A stretch of 64,000 bases of DNA from Acidobacteria bacterium SCN 69-37 (GCA_001724025.1 MEDJ01000025.1:26261-90260), one strand, 5' to 3'; positions 16,738 through 24,214 are shown, counted from the stretch's first letter. The notes: a model not told the origin generated them from the letters alone. Numbers and translations: made by a program.

Positions 16738-16960
16738 CTGCGCGTTCTCCTCTCGGTTCGCTCAACCTTCACGGACCGGCGAAGACCAGATTGGCCATCG
16801 CTCGTGCACATGCAAGCCTACTATTTGCTGAGGCCACGTGCAGAAGGCCTGCCCCGAGCTCCGCCTCCGGGTGCTCCACGACCGTTCATATCCACTCGTC
16901 GCGAATCTGCTTCGGGTCCGGACGATTCCGGATGAAGCGGTGGCGCAACGGCCTTGACGC

Positions 16961-17128
16961 CTACTCCACTCCGAAAATCCAACCTTCAGCGGCGGCGACG
17001 GCGCGGGCCGTGTGCTCCGACGGCCCGCGCAACGCGAGACTGAGGCCGGCGGCGATGCAGCCGGGCAGGTCGGGCACCCAGGTACGGTAGCCGTCGGCGC
17101 GGCGCTCGAGGATGACGATGCACTTCAT
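16961..17128 (-). CDS. Short HicB-like protein
   Basis: A 55-aa protein that opens like the N-terminal domain of HicB antitoxins (MKCIVILERRADGYRTWVPD followed by LPGCIAAG) but ends early (ARAVAAAEGWIFGVE) without the second half of the domain or a DNA-binding tail, so it is a minimal or truncated member. HicB proteins normally neutralise HicA mRNA interferases; no hicA-like frame was found next to it. The ATG overlaps the stop of the nuclease-like gene (ATGA), so it is translationally coupled to that gene. Confidence 0.65.
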   Translation of the reverse strand: MKCIVILERRADGYRTWVPDLPGCIAAGLSLALRGPSEHTARAVAAAEGWIFGVE

Positions 17129-17724
17129 GAGCCGATGGCCTCACGCGGCGACAGTGTCACGACCTCGACAGACACCAACCGCCCGTCGGCGGCCCGCAGG
17201 TGCCTCTCGATCAGCTGGAGTCCCTCGAGCTGATGCGAAGCCAGGCTGTCTCCGGGCAACTTGACCTCGATGAACCGATGCCGACGACGGGTCACGAGCC
17301 ACAGGTCAGGACCAACCGGCAGGGACCCGGCGGTCTTCTCCGCGGCGGCGCGAACCTCTTGCTGGAAAGTGTCGAGATTCCGGAAGTGCCGCTGGAGCGC
17401 GGCACGAAATGCCTCCTGGTAGTCGTCGGCAAGCGGACCGGGAGCGCTCCATTTCGGCGACGTCAGCCACTTGAACGATCCGTACCAGGACTCGCCAGTC
17501 CCCTCATTCGCAAGGACATAGGCTTCACCGAAGAACCGCCGGCCTGGCCTGGTGTCGGCCTTCGCCGTCAGCAAACGTCTCACCAGCGGCTGACAGCCTC
17601 GCAGCAGTGAGCGATCTTTTCTCTTCCATCGTTCGAGATCAGCCGACGAATACGTCAGGGTCGTCTGCGTCACCGCCGACGGCACTACATCCGCTGCGAG
17701 GCGTCTGGTCCTTGACGTGGTCAT
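17125..17724 (-). CDS. Putative PD-(D/E)XK (VRR-NUC-like) nuclease
   Basis: A 199-aa protein whose C-terminal half carries PDLWLVTRRRHRFIEVKLPG followed by DSLASHQLEGLQLI. The spacing of D, the E-V-K strand and the downstream Gln matches PD-(D/E)XK nucleases, notably VRR-NUC. The N-terminal half has a conserved-looking block (RRFFGEAYVLANEGTGESWY) but no recognised domain. Start and stop both overlap neighbouring genes by 4 bp (ATGA on each side), forming a tightly coupled three-gene operon. A DNA-cleaving or defence role is inferred from the motif and the DUF262/DUF5655-like neighbour. Confidence 0.6.
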   Translation of the reverse strand: MTTSRTRRLAADVVPSAVTQTTLTYSSADLERWKRKDRSLLRGCQPLVRRLLTAKADTRPGRRFFGEAYVLANEGTGESWYGSFKWLTSPKWSAPGPLADDYQEAFRAALQRHFRNLDTFQQEVRAAAEKTAGSLPVGPDLWLVTRRRHRFIEVKLPGDSLASHQLEGLQLIERHLRAADGRLVSVEVVTLSPREAIGS

Positions 17725-18371
17725 GACTGGTACTCGCGCACGCTCTGGTGAACCAACTCGCGAATCAGCGCCTCCTTGTCACGCAGGTCCGCTGGTGCGA
17801 TCCGGAAGACGAACGATCCAGATGCCCGCTGAGTGGCGCCAAGGCCGGCCTCATCAAGGCGTCTCAGCCATTCTTCATTCCTTGACAGGTTCAGGCGAAT
17901 GGCGAGGAATTGCTTCTTTGGATACATGCCAGCCGCCCTGAAGAATCGACCCGGCAGGCTCAGACTGACGATCGTCTGTCCATAGCGCAGCGCCAGCGGC
18001 GGATGAGCGATCTCGTTCGCGATGTCGACGATGCGGTCGCAGAGCTGCATGATGTCCGGGCCTACCCGACTCTCCCACGTCGTCCGGTCCTCCCCCTGCC
18101 CCTCGTCGCTCTCCTCGTCCAGCCGATCGTCGGCTTCGGCACCGTGCGTTCCGAGCACTGCCGATACCGCGGGATCGGCAGCGATGGTCAACGTCGCCTC
18201 AATCGCGTCGTCGTCACCGTCAACGTCTTCGCCCTCATCAGGCTGCCCGCCGGAGTAAGCCGACTTTCCCGTGGCACGTTCGATCAGCGCCAGAAGGCGG
18301 GCCTGCCTGTCGGCCATGAACGCCTCGAAGTCGTCGGCGCGCAGCAGGCTCGGAGCGGATGCGAAGCCCAT
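17721..18371 (-). pseudogene. DUF262/DUF5655-like protein, 5' end lost at the IS junction
   Basis: The remaining 216 codons start abruptly at the boundary with the IS3 remnant (about 18366-18371). The first part (LLRADDFEAFMADRQARLLA followed by LIERATGKSAYSGG) resembles the extreme C-terminus of DUF262 (GmrS-like) proteins, then an acidic linker rich in Asp and Glu. The C-terminal domain (GQTIVSLSLPGRFFRAAGMY, KKQFLAIRLNLS, IRELVHQSVREY) resembles DUF5655. DUF262-containing proteins are known from type IV restriction and other defence systems. The catalytic N-terminal DUF262 domain is missing and not found on the far side of the IS, so the gene is probably dead even though the frame is open. 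Confidence 0.5.
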
Positions 18372-18567
18372 CGGCGAGGTGGCGAAGAAGCACGGCGTGA
18401 GCGACCAGACGATCTATGCCTGGCGCAAGCGCTTTGGGACGCTGGAGGCCGCGGATGTGAAGCGGCTGCGTCAGCTCGAGCAGGAGAACGGCCGGTTGAA
18501 GAAGTTGCTGGCCGAGCGCGACCTGGACATCGAGCTGCTGAAAGAGGTGTCCCGAAAAAAATGGTGA
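18366..18567 (+). pseudogene. IS3 orfA, 5'-truncated
   Basis: Helix-turn-helix DNA-binding subunit of the transposase. The retained part reads IGEVAKKHGVSDQTIYAWRK then a leucine zipper (LRQLEQENGRLKKLLAERDL). Roughly the first 20-25 residues of a normal OrfA are missing and no start codon of its own remains in a good context. The 3' end runs through AAAAAAA (18555-18561), where a -1 shift joins it to orfB. Confidence 0.8.
18555..18561 (+). promoter_or_regulatory. A7 slippery site for -1 frameshifting (orfA to orfB)
   Basis: Seven consecutive A residues near the end of orfA, read CGA AAA AAA TGG TGA in the orfA frame. Slipping back by one places the ribosome in the orfB frame through Lys-Lys-Met-Val. 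This is the standard arrangement for making the OrfAB fusion transposase of IS3 elements. Confidence 0.75.
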
Positions 18568-19424
18568 GCGCACGGGGGCGCCGCGAGCAGGTCGCGTTTC
18601 TCGAAGCGCGGGGCCAATCTCGTCGGCGGGCGTGTGCGCTGTTGTCGGTGGCGCGGTCGAGCGTGGGCTACACGTCGCGCCTCGTGGCCCGGGACGCGGC
18701 GGCGCTGGCCGACATGCGCCTGCTCGCGGGGCAGTACCCGCGGTTCGGTTACCGCCGCATCCGGATCTACCTCGAGCGCTGCGGCCACGTGATGAGCGTG
18801 GAGCGCGCGCATCGGCTCTGGCGGGCCGCGGGCCTGCAAGTGCCGCGGCGGCGCCCGCGCAAGCGGATCGCGACGGGCCGTCCGCGCCCGGTGCCGGCCA
18901 CGGGACCGAATCACGTGTGGGCGTATGACTTCGTGTTCGATGCCTGCGCGAACGGGCAGCCCCTGAAGTGCCTCACTGTGATCGACGAGTTCACTCGCGA
19001 AAGCCTGGCCATCGATGTCGCCGGCAGCATTCGATCGGCGCGCGTGATCGAGGTGCTCTCGCGGCTCGTCAGCACGCATGGCGCGCCGAGGCATCTGCGG
19101 TCGGACAACGGCCCCGAGTTCGTATCGCGGGCGATTCTCCGGTGGCTGCACGCGGCGAACATCGACACGGCGCTGAGCGACCCCGGCAAGCCGTGGCAGA
19201 ATGGCGCCGACGAATCGTTCAACGGCAAGTTCCGCGACGAGTGCTTGAGCCTGGAGTGGTTCCGCAATCGTACGGAGGCCAGCGTGGTGATTGAACGGTG
19301 GCGGCGGCACTACAACGAAGACCGACCACACTCGAGCCTGCAGTACCTGACGCCGGTAGCTTACAAGGCGCAGATCACGAGCGAGCAGTTAACAGGAGCC
19401 CCGGCGAGCGCCATTTTCCAGTAA
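18561..19424 (+). CDS. IS3-family transposase OrfB (DDE integrase core)
   Basis: Full-length 287-aa OrfB. It has an N-terminal HTH_21-type segment (FGYRRIRIYLERCGHVMSVE) and an rve integrase core with the catalytic triad visible: Asp in WAYDFVFDA/CLTVIDEFTRE, Asp in LRSDNGPEFVS and Glu in GADESFNGKFRDE, about 35 residues apart as required. It can be read from its own ATG at 18561 or, more typically for the family, by -1 frameshifting from orfA on the A7 run. Protein appears intact but the element lacks its left end. Confidence 0.92.
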   Translation: MVSARGRREQVAFLEARGQSRRRACALLSVARSSVGYTSRLVARDAAALADMRLLAGQYPRFGYRRIRIYLERCGHVMSVERAHRLWRAAGLQVPRRRPRKRIATGRPRPVPATGPNHVWAYDFVFDACANGQPLKCLTVIDEFTRESLAIDVAGSIRSARVIEVLSRLVSTHGAPRHLRSDNGPEFVSRAILRWLHAANIDTALSDPGKPWQNGADESFNGKFRDECLSLEWFRNRTEASVVIERWRRHYNEDRPHSSLQYLTPVAYKAQITSEQLTGAPASAIFQ

Positions 19425-19605
19425 TCGCTGGTCCGAAGAACCCCAGCAGGTCAACAGGGGATGCCCGCTCAGGTGGCCTCACGAGGCGACGACGGATCGC
19501 GCGATGGACGAGTCCCGATCCATTGATTTCGTCGTGCGTCCGGGCACAGAATGCGTGCAGCCGAGGACAGGACGGGCGAGATCGCCGCGTACGCAAGAGG
19601 CTCGC

Positions 19606-19953
19606 ATGACGCAGGACGAGATCGATCGGCGGGAGTGGGAGAACCCACGTAACTGGTCGGGATGGCTGGGCCTGTACAGCAGCGAAGACGACAGTCGCTT
19701 CTGGGTACCGAAGCGTCCCGGCCGATTCAGTCGGGGCGTGACTCCGAACATGGCAAAGCCCAGCTCCCGGATCTTCTTCTGGGGCATGACGATTGTTCCC
19801 ATCGCCCTGCTGCTGACCTCCATCATCGTCGTCTACGCTCGCACGGTGCCGCGAGCCCACATCCCCGCACTCGGGGAAGGCTGGGAGGCGACAGGCAGGA
19901 AGGAGACTGGAAGGCCACGGGGCCCGGAGACTCGAAGGCTGCTCGATAGCTGA
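19606..19953 (+). CDS. DUF5808 domain membrane protein
   Basis: A 115-aa protein with the DUF5808 pattern NWSGWLGLYSSEDDSRFWVP followed by KRPGRFSRGVTPN, then one membrane segment (FWGMTIVPIALLLTSIIVVY). The family occurs in small membrane proteins of unknown function. The ATG at 19606 (AAGAGG upstream) begins just before the domain; the frame is open further upstream to 19504 but without coding character. The last 25 residues (EGWEATGRKETGRPRGPETR...) are encoded by the purine-rich intergenic repeat (GGGAGGC type), so the gene's 3' end has been replaced or extended by a repeat. Confidence 0.7.
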   Translation: MTQDEIDRREWENPRNWSGWLGLYSSEDDSRFWVPKRPGRFSRGVTPNMAKPSSRIFFWGMTIVPIALLLTSIIVVYARTVPRAHIPALGEGWEATGRKETGRPRGPETRRLLDS

Positions 19954-20139
19954 AATCTAGGCCGCTCCGGCCAGTTCAACAAGCACCGGCACCGCGGCCT
20001 TGGGCTGTTCAGCCGTAGCCCTCGTGGGACTGCCGAACGCAAGATGTGGGCCACGGCCCCGTCGCGTGCATCGACGCGTCGTGATCCGGCGCCGCCTGCG
20101 CGAGCAGCCCCGGCGACGCCGCGGTCAGGACGATCCCCC

Positions 20140-20376
20140 TCACCGCACCCTCCGGCGCGTGATCACCACCTCGCGGTCGCCGACGGCCGTCTCGCCGCCC
20201 ATCGCCGCCACGAATCGATACCCCTGATCGCCGGCCTGACGCATCTCGTCCTGCATCGTCGAGGTCCGCGTCGTGGCGAGCACGCGATAAGAACTGTTCT
20301 GCGCGGCCACGGGTGCGGCGATGCCGCAGGCGGCCACCGCCACCGCCAGCACCAGCACGTATCGGACATTCGACAT
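20140..20376 (-). CDS. Small secreted protein, DUF4177-like
   Basis: A 78-aa precursor with a signal peptide (VLVLAVAVAACGIAAPVAAQ). The mature part (YRVLATTRTSTMQDEMRQAG followed by DQGYRFVAAMGG and REVVITRRR) resembles small DUF4177-type folds with a YxV strand, a helix ending in GYR, and a final strand. Possible lipoprotein because of a Cys within the signal (VAACGI). It lies just downstream of an outer-membrane beta-barrel gene on the same strand and is probably co-transcribed. Function unknown. Confidence 0.6.
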   Translation of the reverse strand: MSNVRYVLVLAVAVAACGIAAPVAAQNSSYRVLATTRTSTMQDEMRQAGDQGYRFVAAMGGETAVGDREVVITRRRVR

Positions 20377-20412
20377 GAGGCACTACTTGTGGCTGGAAAA
20401 CGTGACGATGGC

Positions 20413-20943
20413 TCAGTGGAACGAGACGCCGATGCCGATCTGCCCGACGTTCGCGTCGACGTTCTCGTTGCGCATCGCGAAGCCGTTGTAGAACGGCGTG
20501 AGACTGATGTTGCGGCCCACCCGCAGGTCCCAGCCGACACCAATCACCACGCCCACGCCCAGCTCGTTCTCGTCGGCATAGGACACGCTGCCCGCGCCGA
20601 GGCCGCCCGTGATGAAGAATCCGGACGTGCGCACGGGGTAGACGCGCACGCGGAAGTCGAACGTCCCGGCCGTGAGCCGCTCCCCGAGCGTTTCCTTGAC
20701 CCACCCCGTGGTCCCGACGCCGAGCAGCAGGTGGTCGTTGACCGTCCCGCCCAGCGACAGATTGCCGCTGAGGCCACCCTCGCGCCCGTCGCAATTGTCA
20801 CACCCGAGCGATCCATACCCCATGCCGAAGTTGACCCAGAACCCATGGCGCTCGGGCACCGCCGCCGGTCCCTGCGCCAGCGCCGGCACCGCACTCATCA
20901 CCATCATCAGGCCCGCAGCCACACACATCGTTCTCATTCGCAT
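20413..20943 (-). CDS. Outer-membrane beta-barrel protein
   Basis: A 176-aa precursor: signal peptide ending SAVPALAQ, then repeated amphipathic strands (FWVNFGMGYGSLG, LSGNLSLGGTVNDHLLLGVG, FDFRVRVYPVRTSGFFITGG) ending in VGQIGIGVSFH, as in OmpA/OmpW-like eight-stranded barrels. A Cys pair in GCDNCDG may form a disulfide in an extracellular loop. The ATG at 20943 has GGAG 8 bp upstream; an alternative start lies 9 bp earlier. The upstream region carries an AT-rich dyad (CTATATCAGTATAG on this strand). Confidence 0.78.
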   Translation of the reverse strand: MRMRTMCVAAGLMMVMSAVPALAQGPAAVPERHGFWVNFGMGYGSLGCDNCDGREGGLSGNLSLGGTVNDHLLLGVGTTGWVKETLGERLTAGTFDFRVRVYPVRTSGFFITGGLGAGSVSYADENELGVGVVIGVGWDLRVGRNISLTPFYNGFAMRNENVDANVGQIGIGVSFH

Positions 20944-20970
20944 CGCACACACTCCAGGGGAAGCCGAACA

Positions 20971-20984
20971 ACTATACTGATATA
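20971..20984. promoter_or_regulatory. AT-rich dyad CTATA-N4-TATAG, candidate promoter/operator
   Basis: Inverted repeat of 5 bp arms about 28 bp upstream of the beta-barrel gene ending at 20413. Read on the minus strand it contains TATAGT, a plausible -10. Similar in style to the dyad at 13412-13426. Tentative. Confidence 0.3.
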
Positions 20985-21028
20985 GGTCGAGCCGCCGTGG
21001 CTCCTTAGCCGCGACGTCGACGCCCGGC

Positions 21029-21700
21029 TCAGTCCCTCACCTCGGTGAAGCTCCACTCGACGCCCGACGAGTTGGTGATCGCGACCACGCCGCCGCTGAC
21101 CTGGTGCACCCCTTCGTAGCGCTCTTGTCCCCAGGACCGCCCCAGCAGCTCGTTGACCACCAGCCGCCCGCCCACGCGCACGATGAAGTTCGACGAGTTC
21201 GATCGATAGGTGCCGACGATGCGCACGCGCGAGATCGCGGCCGGCATGTCGAAGACGGTATTGCCGGCGCCGTCGCGCTGCCAGACCGGCCCGGTCCGCA
21301 CACCCCGCCCGGAAAAGGCGATCTGATTGCTGCCGGCCGTGTGGTCCGCATTGATCCGCACGCTGCCACTCACGGCCCCTGTCGTCGTCGGACTGAACCA
21401 GACGACCACCTCTCGAGTGCCCCCGGCGGGAATGACGCCGGTGAGCCAGTTCGCCGTGAGCGGGCTGCCGCCCGTCATACTGAGACTGGTCACGGTCATC
21501 GCGCTGTTGCCGTTGTTGGCAATCCGCATCGTCCGTTCAGCCGATGCGCCCACCTCGACGTCGCCGAACGCGAGATCCCCGGACACCTGGATCACCCGCG
21601 TCGGCGCGGCGGGCTCGCTGGGCGCCGTGGGACTGCTCCCCTTGCCACACGCCAGCGACACCAGCATCAGTCCGCACACCAGCCATCGTCGCCCTCGCAT
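21029..21700 (-). CDS. Lipoprotein with ASPM-SPD2-Hydin-like (ASH/Ig-like) domain
   Basis: Predicted lipoprotein of 223 aa with lipobox LVSLAC. After a Ser/Pro-rich linker comes an Ig-like domain: LAFGDVEVGASAERTMRIAN followed by NGNSAMTVTSLSM and SGSVRINADHTAGSNQIAFS, characteristic of ASH/DUF1573-type choice-of-anchor repeats. The C-terminal 80 residues form a separate beta-rich domain (FDMPAAISRVRIVGTYRSNS) of unknown type. The start at 21700 is fixed by GGAGGTG immediately upstream; an upstream in-frame GTG overlaps that Shine-Dalgarno and is unlikely. Confidence 0.75.
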   Translation of the reverse strand: MRGRRWLVCGLMLVSLACGKGSSPTAPSEPAAPTRVIQVSGDLAFGDVEVGASAERTMRIANNGNSAMTVTSLSMTGGSPLTANWLTGVIPAGGTREVVVWFSPTTTGAVSGSVRINADHTAGSNQIAFSGRGVRTGPVWQRDGAGNTVFDMPAAISRVRIVGTYRSNSSNFIVRVGGRLVVNELLGRSWGQERYEGVHQVSGGVVAITNSSGVEWSFTEVRD

Positions 21701-21791
21701 CGTCACCTCCACCGGTCACGGCACTCCATCACGCGCCAGACCAGTGGAAATGCTAGTGATCGAAGATTGCCGGGGGATTGCCGGGGGACTA

Positions 21792-21882
21792 AGAGTGCGT
21801 TCGAAAAGTCGGCCCGCGCATCCGGGAGCCTCGCAGGGGCTGAAGCCCCTACGCTCCATTGAGGACGTTGGAAACGCACTCT
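21792..21882. repeat. 91-bp inverted-repeat element (MITE-like) enclosing a REP palindrome
   Basis: Terminal inverted repeats AGAGTGCGTT (21792-21801) and AACGCACTCT (21873-21882) are perfect over 10 bp. Near the centre is AGGGGCTGAAGCCCCT (21835-21850), a member of the REP palindrome family. It lies between the starts or ends of two minus-strand genes and could be a small non-autonomous element or a bulky terminator. Just before it TTGCCGGGGGA occurs twice in tandem. Confidence 0.55.
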
Positions 21883-21905
21883 GACAATGCGGGGGCGGCC
21901 GGGCG

Positions 21906-22760
21906 CTACGCGCCTGTCGCGTGCACCGGCTCGTCGCGATCGAGCCGGTAACCGATGTTGCGCAGAGCCACGAGCCGGCCGCGCAGCGACGGCAGCTTGC
22001 GGCGCAGGCGCGAGACGTGGACGTCGACCGTGCGGTCGTCGCCCGTATACCGATAGCCCCACACGTCCTGGAGCATCCGCGCGCGCGTGACGATGCGTCC
22101 CGGGCGCTCGAGGAGATAGGCCAGCGCCTTGAGCTCGAGCGGCGTCAGCGACACGGCCACGCCCGACTCCGTGACGACGAACCGCGCGAGATCGACGACG
22201 AGGTCGCCGAGACGCAGGATGCCCGCACTCGATGTTTCGAGTGCCGAGACGCTGTGCTGTCCGTCCGCGACGCCATCGCCCGTGTCCGTTCGACGATCCG
22301 CAACCACCCGGTGCAGCAGATCGTGGACCTCGACGAGCAGCGCGGCCAGCCGCTGCTGCGTGGGCTGGTCGCCGGTCGCGACCCCGCCTGCGGGAAGCCG
22401 CGTTGGCGCCCCCGTCGCCAGACGCGCCACGCCCTCGATTGCCACGAGCCTCCGGCGCCGCACGAGTGCCACGGTGTGCAATTCGACGGGCAGCGAGACG
22501 CCGTCGCGCACCAGGTGCACCGTGGTGACGAGTTCGCGTCGCGAGCGCAGCAGGTGCCGGAGCAGGCGCCGGTCCGCCCCGGCGACGACGGCGAAGCAGA
22601 GCTGACGGTCGGCGTAGAACGCCTCCGGTGGATGCCCGGTGAGACTCGCGACGGAGGGACTGACGTAGGCGAGCCGCCGCTCCGGCTCGAGAGCGTAACG
22701 GAAATAGACGTCGGGTGCCGTATCGAGCAAGGCGCAGAACCACTCGGTCGGAGCGTGCAT
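21906..22760 (-). CDS. PAS-domain transcriptional regulator with OmpR-type winged helix
   Basis: A 284-aa protein with an N-terminal PAS-like sensor (WFCALLDTAPDVYFRYALEP... LAYVSPSVASLTGHPPEAF) and a C-terminal Trans_reg_C winged helix (VSLTPLELKALAYLLERPGR... DRTVDVHVSRLRRKLPSLRG... LRNIGYRL), which is canonical for OmpR/PhoB DNA-binding domains. The phosphoacceptor receiver domain is absent, so the PAS domain probably senses a ligand or redox state directly. The start ATG at 22760 lies right before the PAS domain; in-frame codons continue upstream, so the true start is uncertain. It is divergent from the Xre/RES-type antitoxin gene. Confidence 0.82.
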   Translation of the reverse strand: MHAPTEWFCALLDTAPDVYFRYALEPERRLAYVSPSVASLTGHPPEAFYADRQLCFAVVAGADRRLLRHLLRSRRELVTTVHLVRDGVSLPVELHTVALVRRRRLVAIEGVARLATGAPTRLPAGGVATGDQPTQQRLAALLVEVHDLLHRVVADRRTDTGDGVADGQHSVSALETSSAGILRLGDLVVDLARFVVTESGVAVSLTPLELKALAYLLERPGRIVTRARMLQDVWGYRYTGDDRTVDVHVSRLRRKLPSLRGRLVALRNIGYRLDRDEPVHATGA

Positions 22761-22912
22761 GCGCTCATGTTCGGGGCGAGGTGTGACAGGGGCGGACAGG
22801 GCATGCGCGGCGAGACGCGTCCGCCCCTCTTCATCCCGGAAGGCACCCGCCTTCGACGTCGGAAGTTGTCGAAGACGCCTGCATGTGCGATATTCAAACT
22901 TGGTAAACCACC

Positions 22913-23560
22913 ATGCCGACAGCGAGGGACGCGAGGGTTGCCGGTCCCGGGCCCACCGAGGACGTGGCCGCTGACACACTGAACGATGCGTTGCTCGTCC
23001 GCGCCCAACGCGCCTTGCTGCAGGCGGCCGGAGAGGCTGATGAGCGCGTGGCGGCCGACGCGGTGTCTGCCCCGTCGGACGCACTGGTCCTGCTTCGGCT
23101 ACTGGAACAGCCGGAGGTGCTCGACGCCCTGCGCGCGGCCGACTCGCTCGCGCCGGCCAGAGTTCGCGGCATCGGCGCCCGGCTGCAACTCATCGAACTT
23201 GCAGGTGGACTGCTTTCAGTGGCAGAAGTGGCCGCCGTGCTGGATTTGACGAGACAGGCGATCGAGAAGCGCCGACGAGCCGGGAGGCTCCTGGCCGTAT
23301 CGCTGGGACGTCGGGGGTACCGCTACCCGGCGTTTCAGTTCGTCGATGGTCAGACGCTCCCGGGCCTCGAGCGTGTCCTCGCGGTGCTCGGATCGCGCGA
23401 CGCCTGGACTCAGATGCACTTCTTCGTGAATCGTCGACCCGATCTGGGCGACCGATCGCCGGCCGAGGTGTTGCTGCCAACGCTCGACGTCCGAGACGAT
23501 GACCCCGCCGACGCGGTCATCGAAGCCGCGGAGGCGGCTCTCGACCAGGGAGCGGCGTAG
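22913..23560 (+). CDS. Antitoxin of the Xre/MbcA/ParS (DUF2384-type) family
   Basis: A 215-aa antitoxin. The central HTH-like segment LLSVAEVAAVLDLTRQAIEK followed by RRRAGRLLAVSLGRRGYRYP and the C-terminal DAWTQMHFFVNRRPDLGDRS match toxin-binding antitoxins that pair with RES-domain toxins. The N-terminal helical region (about 80 residues) is less conserved. Its stop is immediately followed by the GTG of the RES toxin remnant, the normal order for this module. The antitoxin frame is intact whereas the toxin is broken, so it may now act only as a DNA-binding protein or as a cross-protecting antitoxin. Confidence 0.8.
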   Translation: MPTARDARVAGPGPTEDVAADTLNDALLVRAQRALLQAAGEADERVAADAVSAPSDALVLLRLLEQPEVLDALRAADSLAPARVRGIGARLQLIELAGGLLSVAEVAAVLDLTRQAIEKRRRAGRLLAVSLGRRGYRYPAFQFVDGQTLPGLERVLAVLGSRDAWTQMHFFVNRRPDLGDRSPAEVLLPTLDVRDDDPADAVIEAAEAALDQGAA

Positions 23561-24162
23561 GTGGACCTTCCCGGTATCCATCCCGAGCCCCCCGCGGATC
23601 TGCGCCGGCGGACGCCGCTGCTACGTACGTCAGCCGGTCCGTAGATCCGATTTCATGACGCGCGTCGTGATCCTCTGTATTTCAGCCAGAACCGGACATC
23701 GCGGTTCAGCGATCCCACCGACGAGTTCGGCGTGCTCTACGCCGCCGACGAGTTCGCCGGAGCGTTCATCGAGACGTTCGGCCGCAACCTCGGCCTGCGC
23801 AGCGTTACCGTCTCGTCCCTGACGGCGACCAGTGTTGCCGTGCTGCGGGCCGATCCAAACCTACACTCATCGATCTGGCGTCGAGCGGCGGCGCGGCTAG
23901 ACTGAGCGCCGATACGAGGTTGATGTCAGGCGCACTCGTCGTTGCGCAGCGCTGGTCGCGGGCGCTCTGGGAGCATCCCGTCCAGGCCGACGGTCTGTAC
24001 TACCGGCTTCGCCACGATCCGGAACAGTGTGCGTGCGCGCTGTTCGATCGGGCGGCACACGCGATCACTGCAGATCGGCAAGGCGCCGTGTCCGCGCCTC
24101 GTCACCGGGAGGACCTGACCGCAGCCCTCGACCGCTACGGCTTCGGCTTGATTCCCGAATAG
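23561..24162 (+). pseudogene. RES-domain toxin, inactivated
   Basis: Starts with GTG directly after the antitoxin stop. Conceptual translation gives RES landmarks in order: IRFHDARRDPLYFS, RFSDPTDEFGVLYAADEFAG, AFIETFGRNLGLRS, then LIDLASSGGAARLSADTRLM, VVAQRWSRALWEHPVQADGL and YYRLRHDPEQCACALFDRAA, ending in DRYGFGLIPE. RES toxins degrade or modify NAD+. Two lesions are visible: an in-frame TAG at 23642-23644 (position usually occupied by a bulky residue; TGG to TAG would explain it) and an apparent 1-nt deletion near 23856-23863. The 3' part alone remains open from 23920. The toxin cannot be made as one chain. Confidence 0.85.
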
Positions 24163-24204
24163 CCGGTATCGGCACGTCGGGCCCTGTCTTCTGCGCGCCA
24201 TCGC

Positions 24205-24214
24205 TGTCATGACA
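24205..24214. promoter_or_regulatory. Palindrome TGTCATGACA upstream of the DUF1778/GNAT module
   Basis: Perfect 10-bp palindrome 67 bp upstream of the antitoxin start, followed by a further TGTC half-site (ATGTCTGG). Such dyads near the promoter are typical for autorepression by ribbon-helix-helix antitoxins. Assignment is by position only. Confidence 0.3.

Larger units (their letters stand above)
18366..19453 (+). mobile_element. IS3-family insertion sequence, left end deleted
   Basis: Contains the 3' part of orfA and a complete orfB with the programmed frameshift region between them. The right terminus is most likely CCCCAGCAGGTCA at 19441-19453, ending in CA as IS3 elements do. The matching left terminus (TGACCTGCTGGGG) was not found: the element begins inside orfA, directly joined to a DUF262/DUF5655-like gene fragment, so the left end and adjoining chromosomal DNA were lost together. 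Confidence 0.85.
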
